This document shows, in pieces, positions 1 to 11,975 of a DNA stretch of 64,000 bases. The translations under genes were made by a program, and so were the position numbers. Every line of letters begins with the position of its first letter. The stretch's first letter is position 1. The notes below the pieces were generated by a model. It saw only the letters and a program-made list of their open reading frames with translations, ran no database searches and had not been told where the DNA came from. The DNA lies in contig NC_060252.1 in the NCBI RefSeq assembly GCF_921293095.1, positions 43,772,881-43,836,880 on the forward strand. The letters run 5' to 3'. The DNA comes from Ischnura elegans (Eukaryota > Arthropoda > Insecta > Odonata > Coenagrionidae).

Positions 1-1108
1 TAATGGAAACAAAGATTAATAAAGACCCAATTTTTTACCTCTCATTTGAGGGCGCCTCACTGACGACAGCATCAAACATAAGGGAAATTTGGTCATTACT
101 ATCTCGTTTTGAGTCTATTCATAGGATTAAATTACATAGATGTCGTACCTGAATGCAGTCAGTCTCAAACTGAACAGTTCCGGATCCACGCGAGCTTTTT
201 TAAAAGATTTCACCTCCTGGTATACTTCTCCTGCCTCTACTCAATGCATATGAGTCCGGTGAAGCCCATTCATTTCAGTCGGGTCAACGTTTCTTCAAGC
301 TAAAGGAATGTTCTCTCAAATATGCAAGCAGTTCGTGAACCCCGAGGAAAATCTCACGGAAACGGTCAGGCACTTAAACGCGCTCCAAGGGATTGATAAT
401 TGAACGCATACTACGTACGTCCTATACAGATGCAAGGCTTCAAATCCCCGCGTGGCATCAAAACACATATCGAGTAAGCTCTTTGAAGTAAAGCGGACAG
501 CAATGGAGTGGAAAATACTCGCTCGGGAGTCCAAAAGTGATTAGTGAGTCTATTGACCTGCGTGAGAGCGATTTTCCCCTGAATGCCGAACACCTACCAC
601 GAGGACTTCAGAGATGACATTCTAAAGGAAAAAGATGACGAGAACAGGAAAAGAAAATAGACAGAAACTAGTACACAATAAAGGTCTCCACAACTATGAA
701 ATGGAAACCTTTGGCGTACGTGCGTCAAGTGGCGTGAGAAGAAATATTTTCTTGGCACTCACATTTGTGAAGAAATTAAAGTATTTTAATGAACAAAATA
801 CAATAAATAATGAAGGTATTGAATTTAATTAATAACGAGGTTCAATCTTCTACAGATATTAAAATATATTCATAAAAGGTCGAATGAAAAGTCATTTTTG
901 TGAAAAATGCACCTCGTAATTCCGATATGAAAGGTTCCTCTCCATCTAGATAGAGTCCTCAGGCCTTATAGATTAAAATTTGTTCGTGTTCACTGGACGA
1001 CTGAAAAAAGAGAAGTAGAAGAGAAAATAATAAATATATGCACTAAATTCATGACCAAAAACGCTCAAATTCGGCCAATTTTCAAGCATCCACGATATAT
1101 CGTGGTTT
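1..1108. other. No recognisable gene
   Basis: AT-rich sequence with only short open frames of 60-72 codons and no family motif that I recognise. A perfect 16-bp palindrome, CCACGATATATCGTGG, lies at about 1090-1105, just before the first SINE. Confidence 0.5.
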
Positions 1109-1109
1109 T

Positions 1110-1297
1110 TGCCGGCCTCGGATTTAAGTCCTCGCCTGCCAAACAAGAGGTCGCGGGTTCGAGTCCCGCGAGGGTAGGTTTCCCCTATCCAGGACTTGGT
1201 TCCTCGTGTAAGCTCAATTGTTAAATTTGTTGATTACCCCGATAAAAATGAAAAATATGAGCTGTGTTCGGTGGTTTGGAAAAAAATAAAAAAATAT
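1110..1297 (+). repeat. tRNA-Gly-derived SINE, copy 1
   Basis: The head starts GCCGGCCTCGG and contains a tRNA-like anticodon arm (CTGCCAAAC, loop with GCC) and T arm (GCGGGTTCGAGTCCCGC). A non-tRNA body follows (CCCCTATCCAGGACTTGG, then TTGATTACCCCG) and an A-rich tail. Copies at 3031-3190 and, inverted, at 8987-9171 share the same head and body. A head derived from tRNA-Gly(GCC), joined to an unrelated body and dispersed, is diagnostic of a Pol III SINE. It is not a working tRNA because the D-arm half is degraded. Confidence 0.85.
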
Positions 1298-3030
1298 CGA
1301 CATATCACAGCGATCCAGATTCCATCATTCCCTCACCCAGTGATTTAACGCAATGGTTGGTTCGAATAAAATAAGGAAGAACTCATCCCAGACTATATGA
1401 CACACGAAATAATTTCAGGAATTCAAGGTTGGGAGCGGCAGTTCTTCTCCTGGGTCACTTAACACTTCGAGGATTTTCCTGCGGAAGACCGCTGGCTCGG
1501 CTGGTACCACGTGTTCTAAGTTTATGCCTGCAACAATAGCAAAGTCAACCATCCTCCGCTATACCATGTAAAACAAGTCATTAGAGAAGGAGTCTAAACA
1601 AAGTACAATTTTGTCTCAGGAGATAAATAGGACTATTTTCCCACCGAAATATTCCTCTCGACAGTACAGTCAACCACCTATCGTAAACATTCCCCTAAGC
1701 ACATCACAAACGAAACCAGAAGGAGGAAATTCCAATAGAAATATCATATTTTAATCCAGTAGCTTCAAAATAAAGGCGCTGATTTCAATACTAAAAAGAT
1801 GAGCTGGAACGCCAATGGTAAACATGCTTGGAAACCTATTCTCTGCGGCGAAGCTTCAAAGCCCTCTGTCAGATCTAAAACTGGAAATCCAAAGAGCACA
1901 CTGTTTATTCATCGATAGTCGATTGTTTGCCTGGGTTTCGAGGAATTCAAATCACCCTTGAACTTGGAAGGAGATGCGCTCGGGAAGAATACGGAAAAAA
2001 ACACACTAACACGATAGAGACAGGGAGAATAGAACTCCCATGGCAACGGAAGGAGAGTTAGTAAACAACTATTAGCACTCAAGAAATATTATGTGAGCTC
2101 TGTTTTCGTGCCCTGCGACGAATTAAGAACGGGTTGTGAAGTGGATGAGAAAACACGGAGTAAATAACAGCCACCGGAGAACAATCAAATCGAGGTGTGA
2201 GAGTAGAGATGAAAACATTTCCCAGAAACAACCACTCGAAAAATAATTGTATCAACTATGTGCCACGAAATGTGCTGAACGTGTAAATTATGTATAGCTT
2301 CCGAAAATAAAAATAAAAGAAAAATCAAAATCTCATACTTTATGATCGATGCCATTTAGAATTTTAACCAGGAGGGGTTGATGTTATTTGACAAGGCATT
2401 CGAAGGTAGTACACGTTTCACAAAAGTTAAGTCATGTCTTATATCTTATCACTGAAAATTAGAATGATTGTAATCCATACATCAAATTTGTACATGCTAT
2501 GTTAACTATCTAATCACAACCATCATGCACTCTTTTGTCTTTCACTGAGTCATTTGGTTATTGTAGACTTACCTTTGCTACATAATTACTGGTTGTATAT
2601 GTATTTTGTTTATTATTTTAGACGTCTTGTTGATTTCTTCAGTTGATCAGCATTGAAAAATGGCGTCATCCGTTGGAAATAAATACATAACTTCCTCATA
2701 TGGATTGAACGTTCAAAATAAAGCAAGACGATTTCACAATCTCAGGCAAATGATGAGTATGCGACATGATATTGACGCTCATTTTATGGGTGGACGAATG
2801 AACACATGAAAAAGCAATTAAAGATTGTAAACACGAAAAGATGAATTAACTGCAGGGAAAAATCTTGCATGAAAGATGCGAAGCAATCTAGACAGTCTAT
2901 CTGTAGCCCAAAAATTTCAATTTATTTAGAAAAGAATAAAGCAAGTTCATTATTTTCTGAAAACAACTTCATCGATAAGAAAATCGTATAAAACAGGCAT
3001 GCAGAATAATCATGAAGGCTGCCAAGAATA
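1298..3030. other. No recognisable gene
   Basis: AT-rich stretch with no open frame above 60 codons and no repeat I could assign. Confidence 0.45.
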
Positions 3031-3190
3031 GTAAAATCCTTGCCTGCCAAACAGAGGGTCGCGGGTTCAGGTCCCGCCTGGGTAGCTGGCCCTTTCCAGG
3101 CTATGAATGTTTGTGATAGTGCATTATTATTAACTGTAAACCCCGATGTAAGGGTCTGAGAGTGTTATTTTCGGGGCAATAAATAACACT
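3031..3190 (+). repeat. tRNA-Gly-derived SINE, copy 2, 5' truncated
   Basis: It begins inside the tRNA-like head (GTAAAATCCTTGCCTGCC) and continues through GGTCGCGGGTTCAGGTCCC into a diverged body, ending near AATAAATAACA. Just downstream (about 3205-3272) a unit of about 32 bp ending CTGGCCATTTTCAATA occurs twice. Confidence 0.7.
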
Positions 3191-3944
3191 TGAGCCAGAC
3201 CACCGAGCTGACCTCAGTTCTGGCCATTTTCAATACCGTATTGACCGCAGTGCTGGCCATTTTCAATATTTTTGCGTTATTTCGAAACGATCAACCATAC
3301 ATGCGAGGAATAGGTGTTTCGTATCACTTTAAAGAAAGAGTTTTTATTTTTTTATATTAATTAAAGGTTATATTTAGAGGTTTATCACTTTTTTTTTAAA
3401 TGGCAAACTACGAATTTTCATTAAAACAGATGGCGTAATATTATTACGCCCGTAGCAAAAATCGAAGGATTTCGCATGAAATAATATTGCGCACCCATAG
3501 CAAGCAAAGTGATAAAAATAAAAGTCTAAATGTCTAAAGTTTTCAGGCCGGAGTTCGGAGCTTGGCGTCGTGATGGTCATGGTTTGCCAACTAGACAGAT
3601 TTCTCCCCCAAGGTCGCGTCTAGCCACAGCGTTATTCGAGGGATAAAAACATACGTCACCGACATCAATCTTTCGTCAGTTTTGGGTGCACAGCACGTGC
3701 ACTAGGGGATTCTTGATGCGTGGGAGCGTCCCGGTGTTGTTCGTGTCCGTGAGACATCTGGCCCCCGTGATCCGAGCGTTCAGCTTCGTATGTGGAAGTG
3801 GAAGAGCCCTCCATGGGTAAAGGGGTGGTCGTGTGCCCTTCAATGGGAAACTTCCTGTACCCTCGGGCCACGCGTGGGTGTCCAAGATCCGGGGAACTCT
3901 TTCAATGCTAGATTTGTGTAGGGCAGCTACTATAGGCTTCGATA
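3191..3944. other. No recognisable gene; GC-richer block
   Basis: About 3600-3930 is clearly richer in G+C than its neighbours and gives overlapping frames of 68-92 codons on the minus strand. None resembles a known protein. It may be part of an unidentified repeat joined to the LINE tail that follows. Confidence 0.35.
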
Positions 3945-4235
3945 GTTTGAACAAGTGAGAATGGATATCTTTAAGAACGACACGAGGAACTTAATGTTAG
4001 AGCCCCAATGTATTTCCAAGTCCGACAGAAGCGATAAATTAAGAGAGATATTTTGCCGAACGGATAGATATGCGAATTCCTTTTTCCCCCGAACCATAAA
4101 GGACTTTAATAAATGCCAGTCATAATGTAATTAAAGCATTTCCCCTTTACGTGCAAATGGCTGGTGTCCTAACAACCCCTGCCACACGCGTTTTAGGCGA
4201 CTTGCGGAGTAGTATGTAGATGTATAGATAAACAT
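3945..4235 (+). mobile_element. CR1/L2-like LINE, 3' end (copy 1)
   Basis: The frame reads RMDIFKNDTRN, then SDRSDKLREIFCRTDRY, then NSFFPRTIKDFN and a stop. These are hallmarks of the end of reverse-transcriptase ORFs in CR1/L2-type LINEs. The 3' UTR (AACGGCTG-like block, ACACGC..TTTTAGGCG, GTATGTAGATGTA) is shared with the copies at 10050-10425 and 11465-11890. The copy is 5' truncated, as is typical of LINE insertions. Confidence 0.8.
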
Positions 4236-4379
4236 ATAGGAAGGCTACATTAAATAAGACAATTTGGAGAGAAATTTTACTCAGACGATGTGAAAAATAT
4301 CCTTAGTTTGCCGTTTTATCATGGTAGACGGGACCACAAGAAGAAAATTAAGGAAGGTCAGTAACTGCAATGACGACGT

Positions 4380-4740
4380 TATGCTGGTCATCTTAATCCC
4401 ATTTGGATAGGGTATTGTAGTATGAACTAGGACTAATAGCTGAAATCAAAAAAGTACAGCGGAGGGTGGCCCAATTCGTGATGAGCTCTAACGATAAAAA
4501 GTGCAGCGTTCCCAATATGTTGGGTGAATTAGGTGGGAATCTTTACTGGAGCGTATACCAGAGTATAGGCTATATTAACTTATTGTTAGTTAATTCGGAG
4601 AAGACTTTTTCTGATAAGAAGTGAAATATATCCTCCGCTTTCCGTGGCACAACGCTAGAAGGGGATCACGAGAAGGAAATATAGGAAATGCAACAGAGAG
4701 ATAAAAAATGTCATTCTTTCATCGTACTATCAGGGATAGC
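4380..4740 (+). mobile_element. CR1/L2-like LINE fragment, degenerate
   Basis: Translation gives HLNPIWIGYCSMN, then KKVQRRVAQFVMS, then SVPNMLGELG. This matches the conserved C-terminal block (QRRAARFV..SVT.ML.ELGW) of CR1/L2 reverse-transcriptase ORFs. Stops and frame changes interrupt it. It is a separate and more decayed fragment than the adjacent 3' end at 3945-4235. Confidence 0.6.
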
Positions 4741-7170
4741 AATAGTGTTTCGGTTAATAAAATGAATAACGTCAACTTGGACACCTCATTGCATATTTTC
4801 GTTTCTCTTTTCTAATGGTACATTTTTTGTTTTACCTATATATTCTCCACATTTTTCTTTTCTTCACCTCATATTTTTTAGCATTGTTTGACCGGCGCAC
4901 AGTAGGGCCAAATGCTTAAAAGGTGGTCATAATTATTAAATATCATGTTATGAGTTTGAAATTTGGAATATTACTGTTTTCGAGGTCGCTAATTCCGAAT
5001 ATGATATTGAAATATAAAGAAAATTTATATTTTGCAAAAAATTGGAATTTTTGCTAAAATAAGACAGTAATTGTTCCTTATGTCCAGTAAAAAGGGGGGA
5101 ATATTTTTAATTATATTATACAACGAATATGAAACCGCGTTCCGTCGCGAAAACTACTTTGCACAGTTCTAACCTTGTATGAATATACTACATTAATTAC
5201 TAACCGTTGGCAAGTTTTGGCTTTCAATTTAAGAGTATCATTGTCTCGCGTTACATGGCGCGATTCACGCTTGGTGGGCGCTCAAAGCACCTGCATGAAT
5301 GTTCACGTATTCTTGTTGTTTCTTTGAGTGTTTTTTTTACTGTTAGGAATGTATGTGGGGATCCTGTTTTATCCTGGTGATCGGTCACTCATACAAAACA
5401 CTTAAGGGAAGACTCGCAAGGTAATATGCAAATGTATATAAACATTGCAGCGGCGTTTCCACGTAGTTAAATGAAGGATTATTGACTTTGGCGAATAGCG
5501 AACTATAGGCAGAGCTGAATGAAAATTGGAAAAATACTATTTTGTACCTCAAGTCGAGTTTCAGTGCGTTGACAAATCTAAGAGAAAAGTGTTATTGCGG
5601 CTGGAGCTGTATATTGATTTTGTACATAGTACATTTCGGTATAATACGCGTGTGTACCGGACGTGTTAACTTCGTGATATCCCAAGATAACATCAAAATT
5701 AATATACACTTCACGAAGTTGGTTAAACAGAAATTTAACAAACTTTTAGCATGCTGTGTAATGGAGCATGGCATAAAATATCCTAAACATCAATTTTAAA
5801 CGAACATATCTTTTGTTAAGGAATATAAAGTACGAAAAAATTAATTAAAAAAATATCCCCAGAAAAACAGGGAATCTTATCGATTAGATGTAACAAAAAT
5901 CGTATTTTTTATGATTGTTCTTAAAAAATTGCTCGCAGTATCTAGTTTCATTATGTTTTAATTATTATGTGTCAAAGACAATAATTAATAGAAAATCTAT
6001 GCGTAATAAATTACCTCAGCAACTATCATACGCCTTCTCGTATTTATTTCCTCTGACAATGAGACTCCCTCCACGCTTTTCAATTTAAATTTGTTATCTC
6101 CAATTATAGCTCCCAAATGAGCTATAGAAGCCATTAGAAATACCTTGAACGCATATCGAAAATGCCAACTGAGGTGCGCATCATAATTTTTATTCCCGAA
6201 GCTAAAATGCACGAATATTACAACAGAGGATCCTCAAGTAGGCCTCTGAATGCGTTGTAACACACCGCGCATTTAGATGCGTTTGTAAAAGTCGCCACCC
6301 GTGTCGCTGAAGGACAAATAGGTCCGTATTTCAGGGGGAAATAACGTTTAATTTGGGGTATTAAGCGAAATTTATACACATTATTATGTAATCTACCAAA
6401 TTCATAACAAATTTTCAATGCTATTTATCGCAATTACAAACATTATCAAGCAAAATATTGGATAAAAATGGATCGCATTGCACTTATCGCCGGGCCGGAG
6501 ACATTTTTGAAAACTGATTAAAATGCGACCGAAGTGACAACAGAAATCAGTATTCTACGGGATGGAATTGGGTCTCCTCTATGCATTACCCTTGATAAAA
6601 TGCATTGCATCATTAAAATTCGGCGAAAGAATCTTCAGCAATAAACGCAGGATTGCTGACACGTGTAACAGTAACGGAATTGGGTAGCAAATAAAATCGC
6701 CTCGACACGTGTATCCGCCGGAACTTAAATGGTCTCCATTTAACCCCTCTAGTGATTCACGTGAATTCCAAAAGTTGCTTTCCACGCGCAGTTATTTGTT
6801 GTTTGTTTTTATTCCACGTCAAAACTCACGACACAAAATCTGCAGGAATCCTCACGTATCGCAGGGCCCACTTAAAAACGGGTGAGGTAAATATTGATCC
6901 CTGGTTTGTTTGTTACTCACACGTGTTTGATGAACCATGATCATCTATGCACGTGCAAGGTAAGCACGTTTAGAGAAAATAGGCAACTTTAGCATTTTCA
7001 AAATGAAGAGTGAGTATATTGCTTTTTCACTCAAAACAACATACTTTAGGTCTCACCCCTCCCATTCCCTTGGGCGTAGCTATAGGGCGGTGTCTCGAAG
7101 GGGGGGGCGTCCCCTCCCCCAGAAGTCTCATGGCCCACTGAAAATTTTCACAAATCAAAATTATGGTGGC
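4741..7170. other. No recognisable gene
   Basis: Strongly AT-rich to about 6500. Frames of up to 85 codons show no known motif. Around 7060-7130 a G-run stretch (GGGCGTAGCTATAGGGCGG) looks like the end of another short DNA transposon, but no partner end was found. Confidence 0.4.
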
Positions 7171-7381
7171 CATAGGCGGATCTGGGGGAGGCACCGGGGC
7201 ACGTGCCCCCCCCCCCCCCCCAGACTCTTAAAAAATATGCAAGATTTTTAATACGGTCCCGTTATCATTGCGTTCGTTTTGTATTACGGGGTATCCTTGT
7301 GCTCCCCACCCCCCAGAACAAAATCCTGGATACGGCCTTGCTTGTGCCCCCCCCCAGAAAGAAATCCTGGATCCGCCCCTG
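7171..7381. mobile_element. Short hAT element (MITE) with 8-bp TSD
   Basis: Ends are CATAGGCGGATCTGGGGG and, inverted, CAGGGGCGGATCCAGGATTT. The element is flanked on both sides by ATGGTGGC (7163-7170 and 7382-7389). An 8-bp duplication with CAnGGGCGGATC ends is typical of hAT MITEs. The interior carries long C runs and no coding capacity. Confidence 0.85.
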
Positions 7382-7389
7382 ATGGTGGC

Positions 7390-8284
7390 CACCCTTCACA
7401 CAACGCTAGCAACCCCTTTCATTGTTGTAAAAAATGACGCAAGAAATGACGCGTAATTTAAATTCTGAGAAGGTTTAATAAAAAAAATTTTCAGAAGAAT
7501 AAACACCCTCTTGAGTTGAGGGTATCACCTATACGGTGGGTTGGTCTGGGGTGGTCCTATGCTCCCAACAAACCATATTCCCTGGCTGCGCCAAAGCCGG
7601 TATAAATGGTCTAACTATGATAAAATAATCATATTCACTAACGTTTAAAAACTTGATTCGACGGCCAACAGACCCATATACAAATCAAAACTGAAACAAA
7701 AACTGCTAAGTTTGAGAATGGTTTTCTAGACACAAATTTTAAAGATAAAAAATTTGCACGATTAGTAAAGCCATTCTATTTTTATATAAAACACAGATTT
7801 TTAAAGCTGGTCATACACAAATGGAGAAATTTTAGAATTAAAAATTAGATTATGTAACAGTAGTTTACCTCACTTACAGAGATAGACCGGATACACTTGA
7901 ACTGAGATCAAATGGCATCTAGAATAAAAATCATTTCCATTTAGAATACTAGAATTTCGCAGTCATCCCCAAAACAACCGAAAAAAAGTGCTGGCAGAGT
8001 ATTTCACACGGTTTGACTTGTTAATATTTTGTCTAATCAACCAGAATAGCAAACTTAGTATTTCTCGGGAACCGGCCGTGAAAAATACTTCATAATGTAG
8101 GGAGAGAACGGGATTCTTGAAATGAATATAGAGTTAAAGAATATAACTGAAGAAAGAAGGTTGTTGGAAAGGGAAAGGACGATCAGTAAAATAGTTGCGT
8201 CGTTTTGAAAGTTTTACCAAATATTTATGCTAGCAGTTAAGATAGATTTATAAATGCTATTTTTTATGAATATTCTTGTCCCTC
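7390..8284. other. No recognisable gene
   Basis: AT-rich, with no open frame of note. A remnant CCCTGGCTGCGCCAAAG near 7582 resembles the end of a non-autonomous DNA transposon. Confidence 0.4.
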
Positions 8285-8520
8285 ACCCTCAATTGTGACT
8301 TCCATCATCAGTTACCAGTAAGGCCTATTTCCCTTCCACTCTCTCCATAAATCCTTCCTTCCTTGCTAACCAATTATTCCTCCCTCTAATACGGCTTTTA
8401 CACCCCTTCCCCGCCCAGCACCACATCCCTAACGCCTCCAGTCTTTACGTCCTCTTGTCGGAGTCCACGTTCCCACACCGTAGAGCGCTACACACCAGAA
8501 TAGGCTCTCCCCCAGCCAAT
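8285..8520 (-). mobile_element. RTE-like LINE C-terminal fragment, degenerate
   Basis: The minus strand reads SLFWCVALYGVGTWT, then a decayed region with spacing like the WCYRRM..I.W block, then NNWLARKEGFMERVEGK. This matches the segment after the RT domain of the LINE type seen more clearly at 31856-34850. Frame breaks are present. Confidence 0.45.
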
Positions 8521-8986
8521 TTTATAGCCTCAAACAACGATCCCCTTATTAGCTCTACGCCTTTCAGAAACGCTCTCTTCGTTTGAGCTTTTTTTTTGCT
8601 TTTCTAACTCGATCGTAAGAATACCACTTATATTAATAAAAATAATATTCGAAAGGAAAAGATAACTCTACAAATTTTCCATGCATTCAATCTTTCTCGC
8701 TGATCATTTTCTTTACGAAACAAAGGTCATCGGAGGACCATTACTCTACGGAGGATGTACTTAAAAATTATCAAAAAGCAGGGGAATCATCAAACGGAGA
8801 ACTATCTCGCAGCAATACCACAGCGGTAAAAGATACAGACCCACAAAATCTTCGATATAGTCTTTCAATTGATTTTAACCTAAAAATATGTCAGATGAGA
8901 CGATCAAGTTGACACCTATACTTGCTGACGTATTTTCCAGTTTTCAACTCTCGCTTTCTCGCTGCCTTGACAATTTAGCTATTAGT

Positions 8987-9171
8987 TTTATTTATTTCCA
9001 TACCACCGAAAACAGCTCTATATGGCCGTTTACAGCGGGGTTATTAACATATTAACAGTATAACGTTCACAAACAACCATGCCCTAGATAGGGGTAACTC
9101 ACCCGGGACTCGAACCCGCGACCTCCTGTTTGGCAGGCGAGGACTTTACCACGCGGGCACAAAGGCCGGCC
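8987..9171 (-). repeat. tRNA-Gly-derived SINE, copy 3 (best preserved)
   Basis: The minus strand starts GGCCGGCCTTTGTGCCCGCG. A recognisable tRNA-like A box and B box (GGTTCGAGTCC) follow, then the shared body ending GGTGGTATGGAAATAAATAA. It matches copy 1 over nearly its whole length. Confidence 0.85.
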
Positions 9172-10049
9172 AGCAGAAATTTTTTGTGATATACCTACTT
9201 AATATTGGAAATTAGATAAGTATGGAATCCAGTTATGATAAGGCTACAGATCGTCTGAAAATATATTTAGCAAATTTATTTAGGACTAGTACCTGCTATC
9301 GTATCTATCAAGATAAATTAGCTTACTCGGGGCGCGAGTTGCTTCCTGAAAGCATTCCAATATCGCTTTCTACGTTGACATGAAACTTTCACAAACCGGA
9401 TCCTAGATATCGGATCGCAAGAAACCCTGATTAATGATCCGGAAAGATGCATTTTTCAAATTACTACGGAAAACAGCACTAAACCCCTTCCACGAGTAAA
9501 TAAGCATTGAATAAGTAGTCCTCAAGATCTTCATCACTCAGGAACTAGAAAATGTTAAGGCACAGCGATGAGACAACTGTGTCGTTCACAGTAAGCTTTA
9601 AAGTGTCGAATAAATATAGTAAACGAAAACTCGTAGCTATAGTAAACGAAACAAATACACACGTCTAGGTTGAATTTATGCTTTGAGCAGATGGGGAGGG
9701 AATATGCAAATGACCACATATTCCAAGAGAAACACTTGAATGAACAGAAAGCAGTTCGTACAATGCACTCTTTTAAGTCCGGTTTACACGAGGTACGTAA
9801 TTTCACCACATAATTCTCGTGCAAACGTGCAATTCAAAATGGATAGTGTAAACTCGAGAATGCATTATCACATTTTGCAAATAGATGAACAGATTTTGGC
9901 AATATAGTCCCAACTCTAAAATGATTACACGACCGATTCAGAAAAAGGCGCTTGAATATGGACCTTTTCAGCCCCTTGTAAAATATACATGCTTCAATAA
10001 ATTAGGACCCAGACCAAAACTAAAAATCCTCTTTTGTTTCCTAAACCAA
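9172..10049. other. No recognisable gene
   Basis: Frames of up to 89 codons with no recognised motif, AT-rich. Confidence 0.4.
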
Positions 10050-10425
10050 TACTTCGTCAAAAACTGCCGTGGGCGTACAGAAAGCGTTACGCAGGTGCTA
10101 AACGAATTAGGTTGGGAGCCGCAAGAGACTCGGAAGCTGTGCGCTAGGCTTAGATTGCTTGGGCTATTGAGAATTGATATATTTAAGATCGTCACGGAGA
10201 ACGTCATATAAGAACCCCACTACATTTCCAGGTCCTGCAGAAACAACAAATTGAAAGAGATACTTGGCCGAACGATTAGGTAGGGGAATTATTTTTAAAA
10301 CTATAATAAATACTGGGCGCAATTTCGTTAGAGCATTTCATTTTTACATGTAAACGGCTGATGTCCTAACACCTCCCACCATACACCTATTGAGGCGGCT
10401 TGCGGGGCAGTATACATATATGTAG
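10050..10425 (+). mobile_element. CR1/L2-like LINE, 3' end (copy 2)
   Basis: Translation includes FVKNCRGRTESVTQVLNEL, GWEPQETRKLCARLRLL and RIDIFKIVTENVI, then a stop. Past the stop, the KLKEILGRT block and the shared 3' UTR continue. The frame lines up with copies 1 and 3 and is 5' truncated. Confidence 0.8.
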
Positions 10426-11464
10426 ATATAAATGAATACGCCTCCATGAAAGAACTTCGAGGGAGGAGACGTTTACCGCCAGGGGAGGCGCGTTTAACTC
10501 AAATCGCAAATATTCCGATCGGTTTTCACTCTCAACGGTTGATTCCGACTGCATACAACGCGATCAGAATTTGTAGTTCTTTAATTTTTCTTTGCGATGG
10601 TTCACTTAGAGGCTTGAAATCTCCGTTGCTATGAGAGTTACCAAAAACAATTTTTCCCGACTGCGTTGTCTACAACTCGTAATCAACCGTTCGAAATAAA
10701 ACACGATGGGAATAATTCCGACCAGGGTCAATCAAAATTCCCTACATACATTCGTAAGGGCCATTTTGCACCAGATATGTATGCTTAAATTCCGATGCAT
10801 GCGCTCTGAAAATTGCATCGCGTTAAGAGGAAATTGCAGTCACGAATGCAGTGACGCAATGAATTCGTGCAGGTAAAAATAAACCGTTTCATTTATTTCA
10901 GACAGGGTGGACATTTAACAGAACATGACTCTGTCAATGAGCGTACATTTCAGTGCCTCATGTGAAACGGCCTGAAGAGGACCCACCACTCCCACTGATG
11001 TTTTGTCTTCATTGCTTGATGCGCTACGAACTAAAAACCCATCACATTGAAATTTTGAAGGCATACAGAGCAGACCCTAGTCAACCCACACTTTTTAACT
11101 TAAATGAACTGTAACTTCTCAAAATTGAAAAATAGAATAAACCTATTATGTAAATTCAAGAGCAGCTAATTTTCAGACGAAGTTCGCCATATACAACGAA
11201 CGCTAACATGCGACGGTTGATCAGATCATAAAAATAAAATAAGAGGGATGGACTGCAGAACAGATAGATTCAGTGTGCCGTTTTTTTCTGCGATCGACAA
11301 GAGACTATATAGGCAGCGACAGGAATTAGAAATATGTTATACAGCTAGTCAAGAGCGACCGCCTCTACTTGGTCAAAGTTTGGGCGTTGTTCTTCGGCTG
11401 TGGAGCTGTGCGCACGATTTGGACTACTTGTGGCATCATATGCTCAACAATCCATTCCACCTTG
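10426..11464. other. No recognisable gene
   Basis: No convincing coding sequence or repeat was identified. The 113-codon frame at 11248-11589 runs into the antisense of LINE copy 3 and is not considered real. Confidence 0.4.
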
Positions 11465-11890
11465 TCTACATCTACATAATACCCCGCGAGCCGCCTAAAA
11501 GGCGTGTGGCAGGGGGTGTTAGGACACCAGCCGTTTACAACTATAAAAAAAAGAAGTGCTCTAACGTGGTTGGGACTAGCGTTTATTAAAGTCCTTTATG
11601 GTTCGGGGGAAAAACGAATTCCCATATCTATCCGTTCGGCAAAACATCTCTCTTAATTTATCGCTTCTATCGGACCTGGAGAAATAGTGTGGCTCTAATA
11701 ATATGTTCTCTGTGTCTCTCTTAAAGATATCCATTCTCAATTGTTCAAGCAATCTAAGCCTAGCGCGCAGCCTCCGAGTCTCCAACGGCTCCCAGCCTAA
11801 TTCGCTTAACATCTGGGTAACACTGTCTGTACGCCCGTAGCAGTTTTTGACGAAACGCGCAGCCTTCCTTTGTATTTTATTCAGTTCGCG
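11465..11890 (-). mobile_element. CR1/L2-like LINE, 3' end (copy 3, best preserved)
   Basis: The minus strand encodes NKIQRKAARFVKNCYGRTD, SVTQMLSELGWEPLETRR, RLRMDIFKRDTEN-like and SDRSDKLREMFCRTDRYG, ending NSFFPRTIKDFNKR. It is followed by the 3' UTR with CACACGCCTTTTAGGCGG and a TAGATGTAGA tail. It provides the reference for the other two copies. Confidence 0.85.
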
Positions 11891-11904
11891 GATTGTCCGG
11901 TAAG

Positions 11905-11975
11905 TCCTGAAATTTCCACAGGGGAGAGCACCTGACCGGAAATCAGGAGATCCGGGTTCGAATCCCGGTCGAGGC
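11905..11975 (+). repeat. tRNA-like SINE head / tRNA pseudogene
   Basis: Anticodon stem CCTGA/TCAGG encloses a CCGGAAA loop. The T arm CCGGGTTCGAATCCCGG is intact and is followed by CGAGGCGA, which would be a 3' acceptor strand. The matching 5' acceptor strand is absent (the sequence there is TGAAATTTCCACAG) and position 33 is C rather than U. It is therefore a pseudogene or SINE head, inserted next to LINE copy 3. Confidence 0.6.

Noticed and set aside
1134-1175. Possible tRNA-Gly gene
   Set aside because: Only the anticodon and T arms are well kept, the acceptor does not close, and the same head joins a shared non-tRNA body in other copies, so it is a SINE.
11905-11975. Possible functional tRNA-Ser (GGA)
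   Set aside because: The 5' acceptor strand is missing and position 33 is C; called a pseudogene or SINE head.
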